From contig CAVTIS010000018.1 in the NCBI GenBank assembly GCA_963734845.1, forward strand, positions 434,001 to 498,000: a stretch of DNA of 64,000 nt, given 5' to 3'. This DNA is from JAKAVN01 sp963734845 (lineage in GTDB: Bacteria > Desulfobacterota > Binatia > Binatales > Binataceae). Each line of letters starts with the position of its first letter. Position 1 is the first letter of the stretch. The position numbers and the translations under genes were made by a program. Positions 51,976 to 61,687 of the stretch are shown one piece after another. The notes beneath the pieces are model-generated. The model was not told the DNA's origin. It saw only the letters and a program-made list of their open reading frames with translations, and did not search any database.

Positions 51976-52997
51976 TCAGGCAGCGATCCGATCGTAGCGG
52001 TGATGCAGGCCCCCGACTTTTGGAATAGAGACAACCTCTCCGATCCCGCGTGGCTGGATCGGGCGCGGGTCGGGGCAATCCTTGTCGAGCGAAAGATGAG
52101 TGCGGGTGCGTTGGTAATAGTCGACGTACGAGCGGAGGACGCGGCGCAGATGGCGCTCGTTGAAGATCACGATGTGATCCAGACACTCGCGGCGAATCGA
52201 ACCTATGACACGCTCGACGTAAGCGTTCTGCCAGGGCGAGCGTGGTGCCGTCATGACTTCCGCGATTCCCATCGCATCGACTCGGTTGCAGGACTCGGCG
52301 CCGTACGACGCGTCACGATCGCGTAGCAAATAGCGCGGAGCAGTGTCCCACGGGAAGGCCTCGGTTACCTGGCGCGACAACCAAGCCGCCGTGGGATGTT
52401 CGGTCACGGCCGTGTGTATGATTTTCCTGCGATCGTGGCCGAGAATGACCGTGGCGTAGAGCAGCCGAAACGACGCGCAGGCAACCACAAACATATCGAT
52501 GGCGGCGATACCTTGGGCCTGATTGCGCAGGAAGTTGCGCCAGCTCGGCGAAAGCCTACCTCGTCTTTGCACCATGTACTTGGCAACCGCGGCTTGGCTG
52601 ATCTCGATGCCGAGCTTGAGAAGTTCACCGTGGATTCTAGGCGCGCCCCAGAGCGGTTGGCGCTGCTCATCTGCCGAATCAAATCACGAATCTCGCGATC
52701 CACTGACGGTCGTCCGGTTCTCGAACGCCATCGCCAAAAGAGGCGGAAGCCCTGACGATGCCATTGGACGACCGTTGATGGCTTGACCAACACCATCGCG
52801 TCCAGACAGCGCGGCCATATCCGGTAGAGCCAGACCCAGAGCAAGCGGTCGATCGTAAACAGCCGAGGCCGACCCGGCCGCTGGCGACGAAGAACGTGCA
52901 GCTGATGACGCAGGGCGAGGTTCTCCAGTTCCAGAACCGCACGACTGCGGAATCGGCGGGCACTAACCGAGACAATGGAACGCACGAGCTTAAGCAT
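51976..52997 (-). pseudogene. IS group B transposase, copy 2 (single frameshift)
   Basis: Starts at ATG 52997 (MLKLVRSIVSVSARRFRSRA) and reads to IRDLIRQMSSAN. Here AACCGC stands where AACCCGC is needed, so one C is missing near 52655 and the frame shifts. The continuation in the second frame runs from MVQRRGRLSPSWRNFLRNQA through IAAIDMFV (Asp), LLRDRDASYG (Asp) and NAYVERVIGSIRRE (Glu) to RYDRIAA and the stop at 51976. Apart from this single base the gene is whole, so it is the best preserved copy. Confidence 0.88.
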
Positions 52998-53240
52998 GCC
53001 AGCGACATTACGGCGGCGAATCCCAGAACTCTAGACTTTTCCGCCGCTTTCGGAGTTTTTAGTAGCCACAGGTCCATGACGCTTAGGATCGGAGGGACGC
53101 CTCGCGTCAGCGCACCCAATGCTGCCGCGGCAGCGCGCTGCTGTTCTGCGCAGGCACCGCACCGGTCAAGAGGGACTCGGCGAGTCTGGTCTGTCAAATG
53201 AAGGAGAATCGCGGCTCAACGAACGGGAAGGGAGGCTGGA

Positions 53241-53631
53241 ATGATGAAAACAATTACCACGGTAATCCGCATTCTGCTCGGACTGATGTTCACGGTCTTC
53301 GGGCTCAACGGGTTCCTACATTTTTATACCCATGCAGCCGATGCCGCAGCCTGCGATCGACTTCTTCGGCGCACTGGCTGCTACCGGTTACATGATTCGA
53401 TTGATCTTCTTCGGCCAACTCATCGGTGGCGTGCTCTTGCTTACTGGAGTTGCGGTTCCGCTTGGACTGGTCGTCCTCGCTCCAATCGTTGTTAACATTT
53501 TGTTTTTTCATCTGTTTCTGGCCCCCGGCGGACTGGCAATCGCATTTGTAGTGGTCGCTATGGAAGTCTTTCTCGCATGGCGCTATCAGGAGGCTTTCGC
53601 CCCGTTGTTCAGCTCGAGTGCACCTTCCTGA
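53241..53631 (+). pseudogene. DoxX-family membrane protein, frameshifted
   Basis: The first frame from ATG 53241, after gggaggctgg, gives TITTVIRILLGLMFTVFGLNGFLHF; the rest, FFGALAATGYMIRLIFFGQL with IGGVLLLTGVAVPLGLVVLA and two more spans, lies in another frame from about 53332 to 53631. Together they form a typical four-span DoxX protein of about 125 residues. The break lies in TTTTTATACCC around 53318-53330. Confidence 0.7.
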
Positions 53632-53690
53632 ACGTTCCGTATTTTCTTTTCGATCGGTATCGTGGCTGCCGAAAACCCCGTCCGAAGTGA

Positions 53691-53755
53691 CATACCACAA
53701 GTCGGCGGGTTGCATCATCGCTACGAGCGGACCGCCGCATGGCTCAGCTCCCGGG
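53691..53755 (+). mobile_element. C-terminal fragment of IS group B transposase
   Basis: The plus strand encodes IPQVGGLHHRYERTAAWL, the C-terminal end of the group B transposase (IPKVGGLHHRYDRIAA in copy 2). Only about 20 codons remain, in the opposite orientation to the nearby full copies. Confidence 0.7.
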
Positions 53756-53829
53756 TTGCCCGGATCAGCAGTCAACCAGGAGTGTTCGGTTTCTCACCGC
53801 CCTTATGAAGTTTGTATCCCAAGCCGAGG

Positions 53830-53934
53830 GTGACCTCTGGATATGCGCGGATCAGGTTTTGAGGAGCGACAGCCGCAAGCGTCGCAAAACTTCGCGCCCT
53901 CGAAGTTCTCTGCGCCGCAGCGTGAGCAGTTCAT
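53830..53934 (-). pseudogene. Zinc-ribbon N-terminus of a second cyclase/ATPase-type gene
   Basis: From ATG 53934 the frame reads MNCSRCGAENFEGAKFCDAC then GCRSSKPDPRIS, a single CxxC…CxxC zinc ribbon like the start of the large regulator at 54312-57689 (MRCAKCGTESTTGAKFCDAC). It then joins unrelated residues and stops. It is probably the first 30 codons of a paralogue, cut by deletion. Confidence 0.45.
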
Positions 53935-53997
53935 CAACTTAGCCGGAGATTCCGAGAGCTGCCGAGACGGCTCCCGGCAATGCGATTCGCTCTATTC

Positions 53998-54259
53998 TCA
54001 AGCGTTCGACCCCTGGCCCCTTATCGCATGGAACACTACCACCAGCACGATCACAGCGCCTATCGCTGCGACCAGAATGCTCGGCAGATTGACACCCATA
54101 ACAGCGGCAACGCCGAGCGCCTGGAAGATCGCGCCACCGACAAACGCGCCAACGATTCCCAGCAGGATGTCCCGCAAGCACTTCACCCGAGCGATTCACG
54201 ATTTTGCTGCCGATGAACCCGCCGACGAGTCCGACAACAGCCATGCCAAAATACTCATA
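53998..54259 (-). pseudogene. GlsB/YeaQ/YmgE-family membrane protein, two frameshifts
   Basis: Three consecutive frames give MSILAWL, then VVGLVGGFIGSKIVNRSGE, then LRDILLGIVGAFVGGAIFQA with GVNLPSILVAAIGAVIVLVV. In order they make a complete GlsB-type protein of about 85 residues with three spans, associated with stress responses. Two one-base shifts break it. The ribosome-binding site GGAGAACC before the ATG is still in place. Confidence 0.7.
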
Positions 54260-54311
54260 TAGGTTCTCCTTCGAGCTTAGAATCGTGGGAAAAGGTCAAC
54301 CGGCATACCGG

Positions 54312-57300
54312 TCATTCGTTCAGTTGGTCGAGCAGCGCCTTGGCGTCCTTCAGGTCGGCGATGTCGAAACCCTCGCTGAACCAGTTGTGGATTTCGATCA
54401 GCATCGTGCGCGCCTCGCCGCAACGGCCGCTGTCGCCGAGCAGGCGTGCGAGGCCGGTCGCCGCACGCAACTCCCACATCCTGGCGCCCTGCATTCGAGC
54501 GATCTCGATCGCGCGGCGCAAAAAGTTTTCGGCTTCGGCCAGGTTCCCTTGCGTCAGCAGCGCCATGCCCGCGATTCGATGAAGCTCCGGCGCGAATTGT
54601 CGCTCACCCGATTCCTCGCTCCGGGAGAGCGCATCATGCACGACCTCCAACGCCTCATCGTAACGCCCGATCGAATTCAACCCCGCCGCGAATTCTCCGA
54701 GGAACCATGGAAGCGCAAGTCCTGAGTCGAGATTTCGCCAGGCTTCGATTCCGCGGTTGAGGCACTCAACCGCTTTTGCTTCCGCGCCGTGCTGGATTGC
54801 AGCGCACCCCGCCAGGATCTCCGCGAGCGCCTGATAGAACGGAAGTCCATGTTCGTCGGCCAACGACCTCAATGCCCTACTGTGATCGACCACCGCATCG
54901 GGTTCTCGTCGGAAAAGGTGCAGGTGTCCCGCGAATTGAGTGGCCATGGCCAGTGTCCGCGGAGACTGCATACGCGCCGCCAGCTGCATGCAGTCCTTGA
55001 CGACAGCCAGCGCCTGGTCCGGGTAACCCCGATGGTACTGAGTCCAAGCCGCGTAGGCTCTTGCATACACTACCGGGTCGTCAACGAAGACTTGATACAA
55101 GCGCTGCCCGGGGTCGCATGCGGCGATCGACCGAGCCAGCCGTTGGTAAGCGTCTTCGAAATGCCCGCGCCAGAATGCAGTATTACCCGCAGCAAAATTC
55201 GCAAAGGCAAGATGGGGATCGTCCCCGGACTTATCCGCCAACGCGAGGAGCTGCTGTACCAACGCGTCAGCCTCGCGATGTTCCGCACGCACCAGGTGGA
55301 AGGTCCACAATCCCGATAGTGCCGCGAAGAGTGCCGAAGTATCTCCCGCCCGCTGGCAAAGCTCGAGCGCGCGCGTGTAGTTCGCGGATGTTTCAGGGGA
55401 ACCGAGACCCTTGACCGCCATCAGGCTCGGCCCAATCAAAATTCGCAATCGAGTTTCCTGGACCCGGTTGCCGTGTTCGTCAGGTAACTTCGATATCAGC
55501 TCCAGGGCTGTCCCGAGATGCGCGACGGCGCCGTGATCGGCGCCCTTCGCAGCCGCCTGCTGTCCGGCGCGGCACAGGTATTCGATGGCCTTTTCGTGGT
55601 TTCCACCTCGGCGATACTGATGCGCCAGCTCCGCCAGATGATCGTCGAGGCGGTCGGCGTAAAAGGACTCGACCGCGGCTGCAATCTGTTCATGGAGCAC
55701 ACGGCGCCGTTCATTCAGGACCGAAGTATAGGCGACTTCCAGAGTCAGTGCGTGCTTGAAGCTGTACTCGACGTCGGGCAAAGCCGGCTGCTCGTAGATG
55801 AACTCGCCGAGCTGCAAGTCGCTCAGCATCCGCTCCAGCTCGTCGCGTGGATTGCCGGTCACCTTCTCGATCAGTCCCAGGGGAAACTCCTTGCCGATCA
55901 CCGCCAGCGTCTGCAGAAGCTCTTTCTCGTCGTTGGGCAAGCGATCGATCCGCGAGGAGAGAATCGCCTGCACCGTGGGCGGGATGCGCAGTTCGTCCAG
56001 CGGCTTGGTCAGCTTAATCGCGCCGTTGCGGACCAGAGCGCCCTCGTCGACGAGCACCTGCACGGTCTCTTCCATGAAGAACGGATTGCCCTCGGTCCGC
56101 TCGATGATCAATCGCTTCAGCGGTTCCAACGCGGCATCGCCGCCGAGCAACCCTGCCAGCATCAACTCGGCGCTCTCGCGTCCCAGCGGATCGAGCCGGA
56201 GCTGGGCGTAGTGAGTCCGGCTTCCCCAGTTGTGCTGGTACTCGGGGCGATAGTTCACCAACAACAGCACGCGGGCGTTGGCGATCGCGTCGGCCAGCAG
56301 GTCGAGAAACGCCTGCGTCTCGGCATCGACCCAGTGGAGGTCTTCAATGGTCACTATCAGTGGCTGATTCAGACTCTCGCGGAGCACCAATCGTTTGACT
56401 GCGTCCAGCGTGCGCCGCTTGCGCAGCTGCGCATCCATTGCGGCCAGCGGATCATCGCCGTCGACGATTCCGAGCAGCGCGTACAGATAAGGGAGCGTGT
56501 CACCCAGGGTGCGGTCGAGAATCACGGTCTTGCCCGCTACTTTCTCGCGGCGCTTGCGCGCGTCGTCTTCAGCCGAGATCTCAAAATATCCGTGCAGCAA
56601 GTCGATTATGGGGAAGTACGCCGACGCCTTGCCGTGCGAGACCGAGAACGTGTCCAGCACCAGGCATCCGCTTTGCGAGGTCGCCTTGAACTCGTGAAAC
56701 AGGCGCGACTTGCCCAACCCCGCCGTACCCATCGCGGCGACGATCTGGCCGTGTCCCTGCTTGACCAGTTCCAGGGCGCAGCGCATCTCCGTCATCTCGC
56801 TCTCGCGCCCGACGAACCTGGTGAGGCCGCGCCCGGCGGCGCGCTGCAACCGGGTCCTGAGCGCACCGATCCCGGTCACTTCGTGAACGTTGACCGGCTC
56901 ACTGACTCCTTTAACTCTCGTCGGCCCCAACGCCCGGAACGTGAAGTACCCTTCGCACGCCCGCTGGGTGGATTCGGTCACTGCGATAGAGCCGGTCGCC
57001 GCCAGCGTCTGCATCCGCGACGCGAGGTTCGTGGCCTGACCGATCGGCATGTACGCGGGATGCGCGTCGCCGGTGCGAGTCGAATGGACCACAACTTCGC
57101 CGGTACTCGCGCCCATGCGCAGATCAAGCGTCGCGATTCCCTCCTGGCGCAACTTGGCCGAGTAGCGGCGCAATTCCTGCTGCATCCGCAGAGCAGCATA
57201 GAGCGCGCGCTGAGGATGGTCTTCGTGTGCCGTCGGCGCGCCAAAGAGCGCGAAGATACGGTCGTCAGTGGTACGCACGACATAGCCGTCGTACCGGCGC

Positions 57301-57689
57301 ACGGCCTCGACCAAGAGTTGAAGAGCAGGATCGATCAGGCGACGAGCGTCCGCCGGATCGAACTCCTCCATCAGCTCGGTCGAGCCTTTGATATCGGCGA
57401 ACAGCGCTGTGACCAGCTTGTGTTCGCCGTCCAGTACGCTCTCAGCCTCCACTGAAGCGCCGACAGTGACGATCGGAATCGATATGGCGGATGCTGCTGA
57501 CTGAGCTGAGTCAGGGGCTGTGACGCCTTCAGCACCTTTGCCAAACGCGGTGCCGCATGCGTTGCAAAACCTGGCGCCAGCGCGATTTGTCGCTCCGCAC
57601 GCGGGACATCCCTGGGCCAGAGCGGTTCCGCAAGCGTCGCAGAACTTCGCGCCGGTCGTGCTTTCGGTCCCACACTTTGCGCAGCGCAT
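54312..57689 (-). CDS. Class III adenylate/guanylate cyclase-domain, AAA ATPase and TPR regulator
   Basis: 1125 residues from the ATG at 57689. Order: double zinc ribbon (residues 3-49, CAKCG, CDACG, CPACG, CNACG); cyclase homology domain (about 75-265) with FADIKGST carrying the first metal Asp; AAA/STAND ATPase (about 290-640) with Walker A GTAGLGKS and LIVTIEDLHWVD; and a long array of TPR-like helices (about 680-1120). The usual GDG before ALFGAP reads DDR, so the second metal Asp is kept but its neighbour is changed. Such soluble proteins are thought to link ligand or protein sensing to nucleotide signalling. Single gene, no operon partner. A zinc-ribbon fragment of a relative lies downstream. 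Confidence 0.85.
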   Translation of the reverse strand: MRCAKCGTESTTGAKFCDACGTALAQGCPACGATNRAGARFCNACGTAFGKGAEGVTAPDSAQSAASAISIPIVTVGASVEAESVLDGEHKLVTALFADIKGSTELMEEFDPADARRLIDPALQLLVEAVRRYDGYVVRTTDDRIFALFGAPTAHEDHPQRALYAALRMQQELRRYSAKLRQEGIATLDLRMGASTGEVVVHSTRTGDAHPAYMPIGQATNLASRMQTLAATGSIAVTESTQRACEGYFTFRALGPTRVKGVSEPVNVHEVTGIGALRTRLQRAAGRGLTRFVGRESEMTEMRCALELVKQGHGQIVAAMGTAGLGKSRLFHEFKATSQSGCLVLDTFSVSHGKASAYFPIIDLLHGYFEISAEDDARKRREKVAGKTVILDRTLGDTLPYLYALLGIVDGDDPLAAMDAQLRKRRTLDAVKRLVLRESLNQPLIVTIEDLHWVDAETQAFLDLLADAIANARVLLLVNYRPEYQHNWGSRTHYAQLRLDPLGRESAELMLAGLLGGDAALEPLKRLIIERTEGNPFFMEETVQVLVDEGALVRNGAIKLTKPLDELRIPPTVQAILSSRIDRLPNDEKELLQTLAVIGKEFPLGLIEKVTGNPRDELERMLSDLQLGEFIYEQPALPDVEYSFKHALTLEVAYTSVLNERRRVLHEQIAAAVESFYADRLDDHLAELAHQYRRGGNHEKAIEYLCRAGQQAAAKGADHGAVAHLGTALELISKLPDEHGNRVQETRLRILIGPSLMAVKGLGSPETSANYTRALELCQRAGDTSALFAALSGLWTFHLVRAEHREADALVQQLLALADKSGDDPHLAFANFAAGNTAFWRGHFEDAYQRLARSIAACDPGQRLYQVFVDDPVVYARAYAAWTQYHRGYPDQALAVVKDCMQLAARMQSPRTLAMATQFAGHLHLFRREPDAVVDHSRALRSLADEHGLPFYQALAEILAGCAAIQHGAEAKAVECLNRGIEAWRNLDSGLALPWFLGEFAAGLNSIGRYDEALEVVHDALSRSEESGERQFAPELHRIAGMALLTQGNLAEAENFLRRAIEIARMQGARMWELRAATGLARLLGDSGRCGEARTMLIEIHNWFSEGFDIADLKDAKALLDQLNE

Positions 57690-57810
57690 CGGCTCACCTT
57701 AAACCGGTCAAAACTATGTGCAGAGACAGGGGCCAAAGGCGCGTGGCTCGCCGACCACTCTTTTCATCGTCGATACTCTGCGCGTCGGCCGCACCTCGAA
57801 AGCCCTGATT

Positions 57811-58125
57811 CTAATTGCCCGTCGGCAAAGAGAGATTGACACCCTCCTTGTTCATCTGATCCCGTAACCACTCGAGCCTTTGGTATTCGCTAATCGTGAT
57901 CGGACCCATGTGCCCCAAGCTCTGGAGCTTCCGAGGCGGTTATTTCACGAATGTCACCATCAGCTTTTTCAGCTCGACACCCATTGGCACCGCCATCCAG
58001 GTCTGCTCCGCGAGGTTGTTCATAAAGAGGTCGTACCGTTCCTGCGGATCCTGCCGTAGAGCGAATATCTGAGGCACGGTTGCAGCGTACTTCTGTGCGC
58101 CTTTCCAGCCAAGGTTAGAGTCATA
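57811..58125 (-). pseudogene. Arylsulfatase C-terminal remnant with nonsense codon
   Basis: The minus-strand frame reads DSNLGWKGAQKYAATVPQIF, LRQDPQERYDLFMNN and MGVELKKLMVTFVK, then a TAA where a Tyr codon is expected. It continues in frame PPRKLQSLGHMGPITISEYQ with LEWLRDQMNKEGV and ends TGN at 57811. These are the last 100 or so residues of type I arylsulfatases. The catalytic domain with its formylglycine site is not present. Confidence 0.65.
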
Positions 58126-58795
58126 AGAGCTGCGACATCCCGCAGCCGGTGTTCGATGCTTCCAGACAAAACATGTTCGCAGATCCTACCGCTATTGGAC
58201 CTTGGTCCAGCTTCGGAAAAATGACGCGAAGACCCAGAAGCTTCAGGACCTGGCCCTCGTAATCGAGACGTTGGCCGGACTTTCTGCCAAATTTATATCG
58301 CGGCGTTAGCGCCTTCGGAAGGGTACCCAACGCTCGCCTTGGCTGGAGAGTCGGCAAAACCCAACCAGCCTAATATGAATACGTATTATCAGTCAAACGA
58401 ATATCTCGGCTAGCACCTCCTGGGCGGCGCGAGTCGGCCAAAATATCATCGCGTTGACCGTACACTTCGGAAGTCTCCTCCCAGTTCCGATACTACTTGG
58501 ATGTCATCCACCTCGGCGACATTGACAGCGAATGTTCCGCGCTTGTCGATCAATGGGGTTACGTCCTCACGATGAACGCTCCAGTTCGCGGAACGGCGCA
58601 TGCCCAGCTGGTTTCGCCCAACGCTGAGGAAAAGGAGGAAAAGGGCATCGCGCAGGTGCTCTTCAAGGCCGAGGACCGTGGGCTTACGGCGCCATTGCAG
58701 AGCGCCGACAGTGGGATCGTGCTGCTCTGGAACAAGCGATGCTTGCGCGTAAAACCCTCGAGCGGTTTTCTTCGTGGGAGGACCGCAGTTTGCTC
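58126..58795. other. Intergenic stretch without a supported gene
   Basis: About 670 bases between the arylsulfatase remnant and the end of the histidine kinase gene. A plus-strand frame at 58497 runs into the kinase gene antisense and shows no domain or leader. I see no hairpin or repeat of note. Confidence 0.45.
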
Positions 58796-60388
58796 CTATT
58801 CCCTAACCCGCTTGTCACTTGAGAGCTCGACGATCTTCTTTTCCAGGGCGTCTATATTTACAGGTTTTGCGAGGTGCGCGTCGAAGCCGGCCGTTAGCGC
58901 CTCCATCCTGTATTCATTACTCGCATAGCCGCTCAATGCGATTGCGGGAATTTCCCCCAAGCCTCCCTCCAGATTCCGGATTTTGCGGATTAGAGAATAG
59001 CCATCCTCTTCGGGCATCGCGATGTCGGAAAGCAAGATGTCGGGTTTGTCTTGAATATATACTTGTAATGCTTCGGATGCGGACGCGGCTGACCTGACGT
59101 GCGCTCCCCGGCTTTCCAATAGCTCCGCCAACGCCACCAGAGTCTCCGGATCGTCTTCAACCAGAAGTACTTTCACTCCATTGCAGGAGACTTTCATTGG
59201 CGTAGAAGCCTGGAAATCGAAAGCGGCGGCATTCAGCGCACAGGGCAGTCTCACTTCAAAACGTGCTCCCTTTCCCAAACCTTCACTCGCAGTCGTGATG
59301 GTTCCGCCGTGAAGCTCAATTATTTGCTTAGCTATAAATAGGCCGAGCCCGAGTCCTCCTCGACGTCTCCCCTTTCCGGTATCCGCCTGGGTGAATCTGT
59401 CGAAGATCCTCGGCAGAAACCCTGGGTCAATGCCCTCCCCGTTATCAGTAAAAACGAGCTCGATCACAGAACCCTTCTGTTCGCAACTAGCGTCGATAGC
59501 CCCGCCGGCGGCAGTAGACTTCAGCGCGTTAGATAGCAGGTTCCAAATTACCTGCCTAAGTCTGCCGGGGTCACCTTTCACGAGGCCTGTCCCCTTTAGC
59601 CGGCTCCTCAATTCAACCCCCTTCTCCTGGGCGAGAACGGCAAATTCCTGGACAACATCGCCCAGCTCTCTAGCTATGTCGACCGGATAATCGCCAATCT
59701 CGACCTTGTGCGCGATCAGCCGCGAAGCCTCCAAGAGATCGTCCACGAGACGAGTCTGCCTCTCGACGCATCGGCGCATCACTTCAGGTGCGCTTTCCTT
59801 GATGCGCGGGTTTACGTTGTCCTGCCGCAGCAGGTCTAACCAGGAAAGCATCCCCTGAAGCGGTGAGCGCAATTCGTGCGAAATCAGTGCGAGGAATTCG
59901 TCCTTCGCCTGATTTGCTTCCTCTGCTTTCGCTCGAGCTACTTCCGCAACGGCCAGCTCTCGCCGCGTCTCAAAAGCCTCGCGAAGTTGCTCGCTCTGGC
60001 TTAAAACGGTTAGATAGGCCGATCGCAGCCATGCTCCGAAACAGCAAAACCCTAAAGCCACGACCAGAAACGTGCCGAGACGTATCTCTCCCTCAGGGCT
60101 GATCAACGCAACCGCGCCGAACGGATGGGCGAGAACCAAGTCTATTCCGATGACGCCGAGAGCAAGTGTCAGCAGGCCAGGACCCCATCCTCCGATTAGC
60201 GCACTGAGCGTGGCGCAAATCAGCAGTACCAAAAGCGGAATCTGATATAATTCCGGCTGAACCAAGTCATCCAATGAGATGCCGATTACCGCCAAACCGA
60301 CTGCTATTAGATATTTTGCAAGAGCGCTACGAGCGGCTCGGACGACACGATGGAAGACAACAGCGCCGGTATTCTTGAAAGTCGCCAT
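58796..60388 (-). CDS. Hybrid sensor histidine kinase with receiver domain
   Basis: 530 residues from the ATG at 60388, after a G-rich site. Order: four N-terminal spans (about 25-120) like the KdpD/DUF4118 sensor, a coiled linker, the dimerisation/phosphoacceptor domain with LALISHELRSPLQGML (His about 170), the ATP-binding domain with NLLSNALKS, DNGEGIDP and GLGLGLFIAK, and a receiver domain with DDPET, phosphoacceptor Asp in ILLSDIAMP and Lys in AKPVN. It should autophosphorylate on His and pass the phosphate to its own Asp. No DNA-binding response regulator is adjacent, so the output partner lies elsewhere. Confidence 0.92.
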   Translation of the reverse strand: MATFKNTGAVVFHRVVRAARSALAKYLIAVGLAVIGISLDDLVQPELYQIPLLVLLICATLSALIGGWGPGLLTLALGVIGIDLVLAHPFGAVALISPEGEIRLGTFLVVALGFCCFGAWLRSAYLTVLSQSEQLREAFETRRELAVAEVARAKAEEANQAKDEFLALISHELRSPLQGMLSWLDLLRQDNVNPRIKESAPEVMRRCVERQTRLVDDLLEASRLIAHKVEIGDYPVDIARELGDVVQEFAVLAQEKGVELRSRLKGTGLVKGDPGRLRQVIWNLLSNALKSTAAGGAIDASCEQKGSVIELVFTDNGEGIDPGFLPRIFDRFTQADTGKGRRRGGLGLGLFIAKQIIELHGGTITTASEGLGKGARFEVRLPCALNAAAFDFQASTPMKVSCNGVKVLLVEDDPETLVALAELLESRGAHVRSAASASEALQVYIQDKPDILLSDIAMPEEDGYSLIRKIRNLEGGLGEIPAIALSGYASNEYRMEALTAGFDAHLAKPVNIDALEKKIVELSSDKRVRE

Positions 60389-60775
60389 CGGCCCCCCCTA
60401 GTTCTCGTTGCTCACGACGACGCGAGAAAATCAGCCGAGGTTGCGCTTTGATTAGTCCGCGCAAACCTCGCGTTCGAATCGGTGCAACTTGCTGCCATAA
60501 GAAAACGATCCAAATGACCTTTTCCTAAAATCTTGGTTGACGAGCGACGTCTGCTCACTCGGTAACCGTGGCAAATCTCGCGGCGACTCTACCGTCGAAT
60601 CCGTCCTCTCGCTGCCAACATCGCCAGTAGGCGCCGCGATGACGCGCCCGGCCACAGATCATGGGCATAGCGGGGCAAGCGTTCACGTGTCTGTGGCTAA
60701 TTGCTAAATCTTGGCAGAGAACACTTCAGCAGCACAATCTTGTGAATTCTTCGCTTTCCGTTAAAGTTCGCCTTC
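60389..60775. other. Upstream region of the histidine kinase gene
   Basis: About 385 bases with no supported gene. It should contain the promoter of the kinase. The stretch gcgttcgaatcgg near 60471 looks like a tRNA T loop by chance, as no paired stem or acceptor surrounds it. Confidence 0.45.
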
Positions 60776-61080
60776 ATGCGAGAGCTGTTCATCTTGATCG
60801 CCCATTTGCTGGTGACCCTGGCAAAGCTTGGCCCCGGGGCGGTGTTGCCGCGGTGGGGCAGAATCACTGGCGGTCAAACACCAGCTGCTCATCAAGAAGA
60901 GTGCGCGGCGGCGTGCGCCGAATCTGACCTCATGGGATCGGTTGGTGCTGGGAGTTTGTGCGCTTTTGGTACCACCCAAAGGCCTGAGCAAGATGGCTGT
61001 GATACTGGAGCCTTCTACCCTTCTGCGCTTTCACCACGCTCTGGTGAAGCGCAAGGGGATCGCAGAGCTTCATCGTAACT
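60776..61080 (+). pseudogene. Transposase/integrase N-terminal remnant of a third IS type
   Basis: Two frames together give MRELFILIAHLLVTLAKL, then AESLAVKHQLLIKKSARRRA and SWDRLVLGVCALLVPPKGLS, KMAVILEPSTLLRFHHALVK: the N-terminal region of rve-type transposases with the RHQLLI-like motif. A frameshift near 60830 separates the first part. Nothing of the DDE core follows, so it is a truncated remnant, and a different subfamily from groups A and B. Confidence 0.7.
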
Positions 61081-61174
61081 GAAACCCCGAGCGCTTCTTC
61101 CGGGGTTGGGCGGCGGTTTTTTGGCCCGCAGGTCGAATCGGCGGTACGCCTCGAACGCTGAAAACGCGATCAGA

Positions 61175-61660
61175 TTAGACAGGAGTGACTAATAGAGTCT
61201 GCACGCGCGAAGTGTCGTAGATCGCCCTTTTGCTCTGGTAGCGCCAACCCTCGGCGGTTCGCACTATCCGATCGAAGTAGCGGCCCGACTGATAAACCCG
61301 CGATTCGCCGTCAGTCAATGTCTGGACGACCACGTAATTGCACTGCATATCCACCGTGTCGCGATCGATTGGCTTGAACTCCAGCCCGGCGGTCAAATGG
61401 CGGTAGGTATGCGGCTCAAAAATGTTGGCGTTGCGCAGCGCCGTGATCCGATCGCTCACCATCGCGCGACCAAAGCAGTGCATGATACCGATCGGTAAGC
61501 CTAGATCCTCATTCTCCTTCGGCACGATCTCGTAAACACAATCTTCAGTGAACAGCTCCGGCAGCTCCTCAAGGCGATCGGTGTCGATAATGCTAATATA
61601 GCGCTCTTGCAGCCGGTGCAGCTCGTACCAGAGCATCAGCTCTTGAAGGGTGGTGTCCAT
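61175..61660 (-). CDS. Aromatic-ring-hydroxylating dioxygenase beta subunit
   Basis: 161 residues from the ATG at 61660, the normal length. The SnoaL-like cone fold of dioxygenase small subunits is indicated by LFTEDCVYEIVPKENEDLGL, HLTAGLEFKPIDRD, YQSGRYFDRIV and WRYQSKRAIYDTSRV. It has a structural role in the alpha3beta3 oxygenase. It follows the alpha-subunit gene by 27 bases on the same strand. Confidence 0.88.
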   Translation of the reverse strand: MDTTLQELMLWYELHRLQERYISIIDTDRLEELPELFTEDCVYEIVPKENEDLGLPIGIMHCFGRAMVSDRITALRNANIFEPHTYRHLTAGLEFKPIDRDTVDMQCNYVVVQTLTDGESRVYQSGRYFDRIVRTAEGWRYQSKRAIYDTSRVQTLLVTPV

Positions 61661-61687
61661 TATTCCGCAGAGCCTAGCGCCCGATTT

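Larger units (their letters stand above)
53632..53997. other. Gene-poor stretch with two remnants
   Basis: About 365 bases between the DoxX and GlsB remnants. It holds the IS group B fragment near 53691 and the zinc-ribbon fragment at 53830-53934. No complete gene is visible. Confidence 0.5.

Noticed and set aside
55518..57455. Plus-strand frame of 645 codons
   Set aside because: It lies antisense to the well-supported cyclase/ATPase gene and has no leader or domain; GC-rich coding DNA often leaves such shadow frames open.
58497..58928. Plus-strand frame of 143 codons near the histidine kinase
   Set aside because: Its second half is antisense to the receiver domain of the kinase and the first half shows no family, leader or good start.
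60468..60485. T-loop-like sequence gcgttcgaatcgg
   Set aside because: There is no T stem, anticodon arm or acceptor pairing around it, so it is a chance match rather than a third tRNA remnant.
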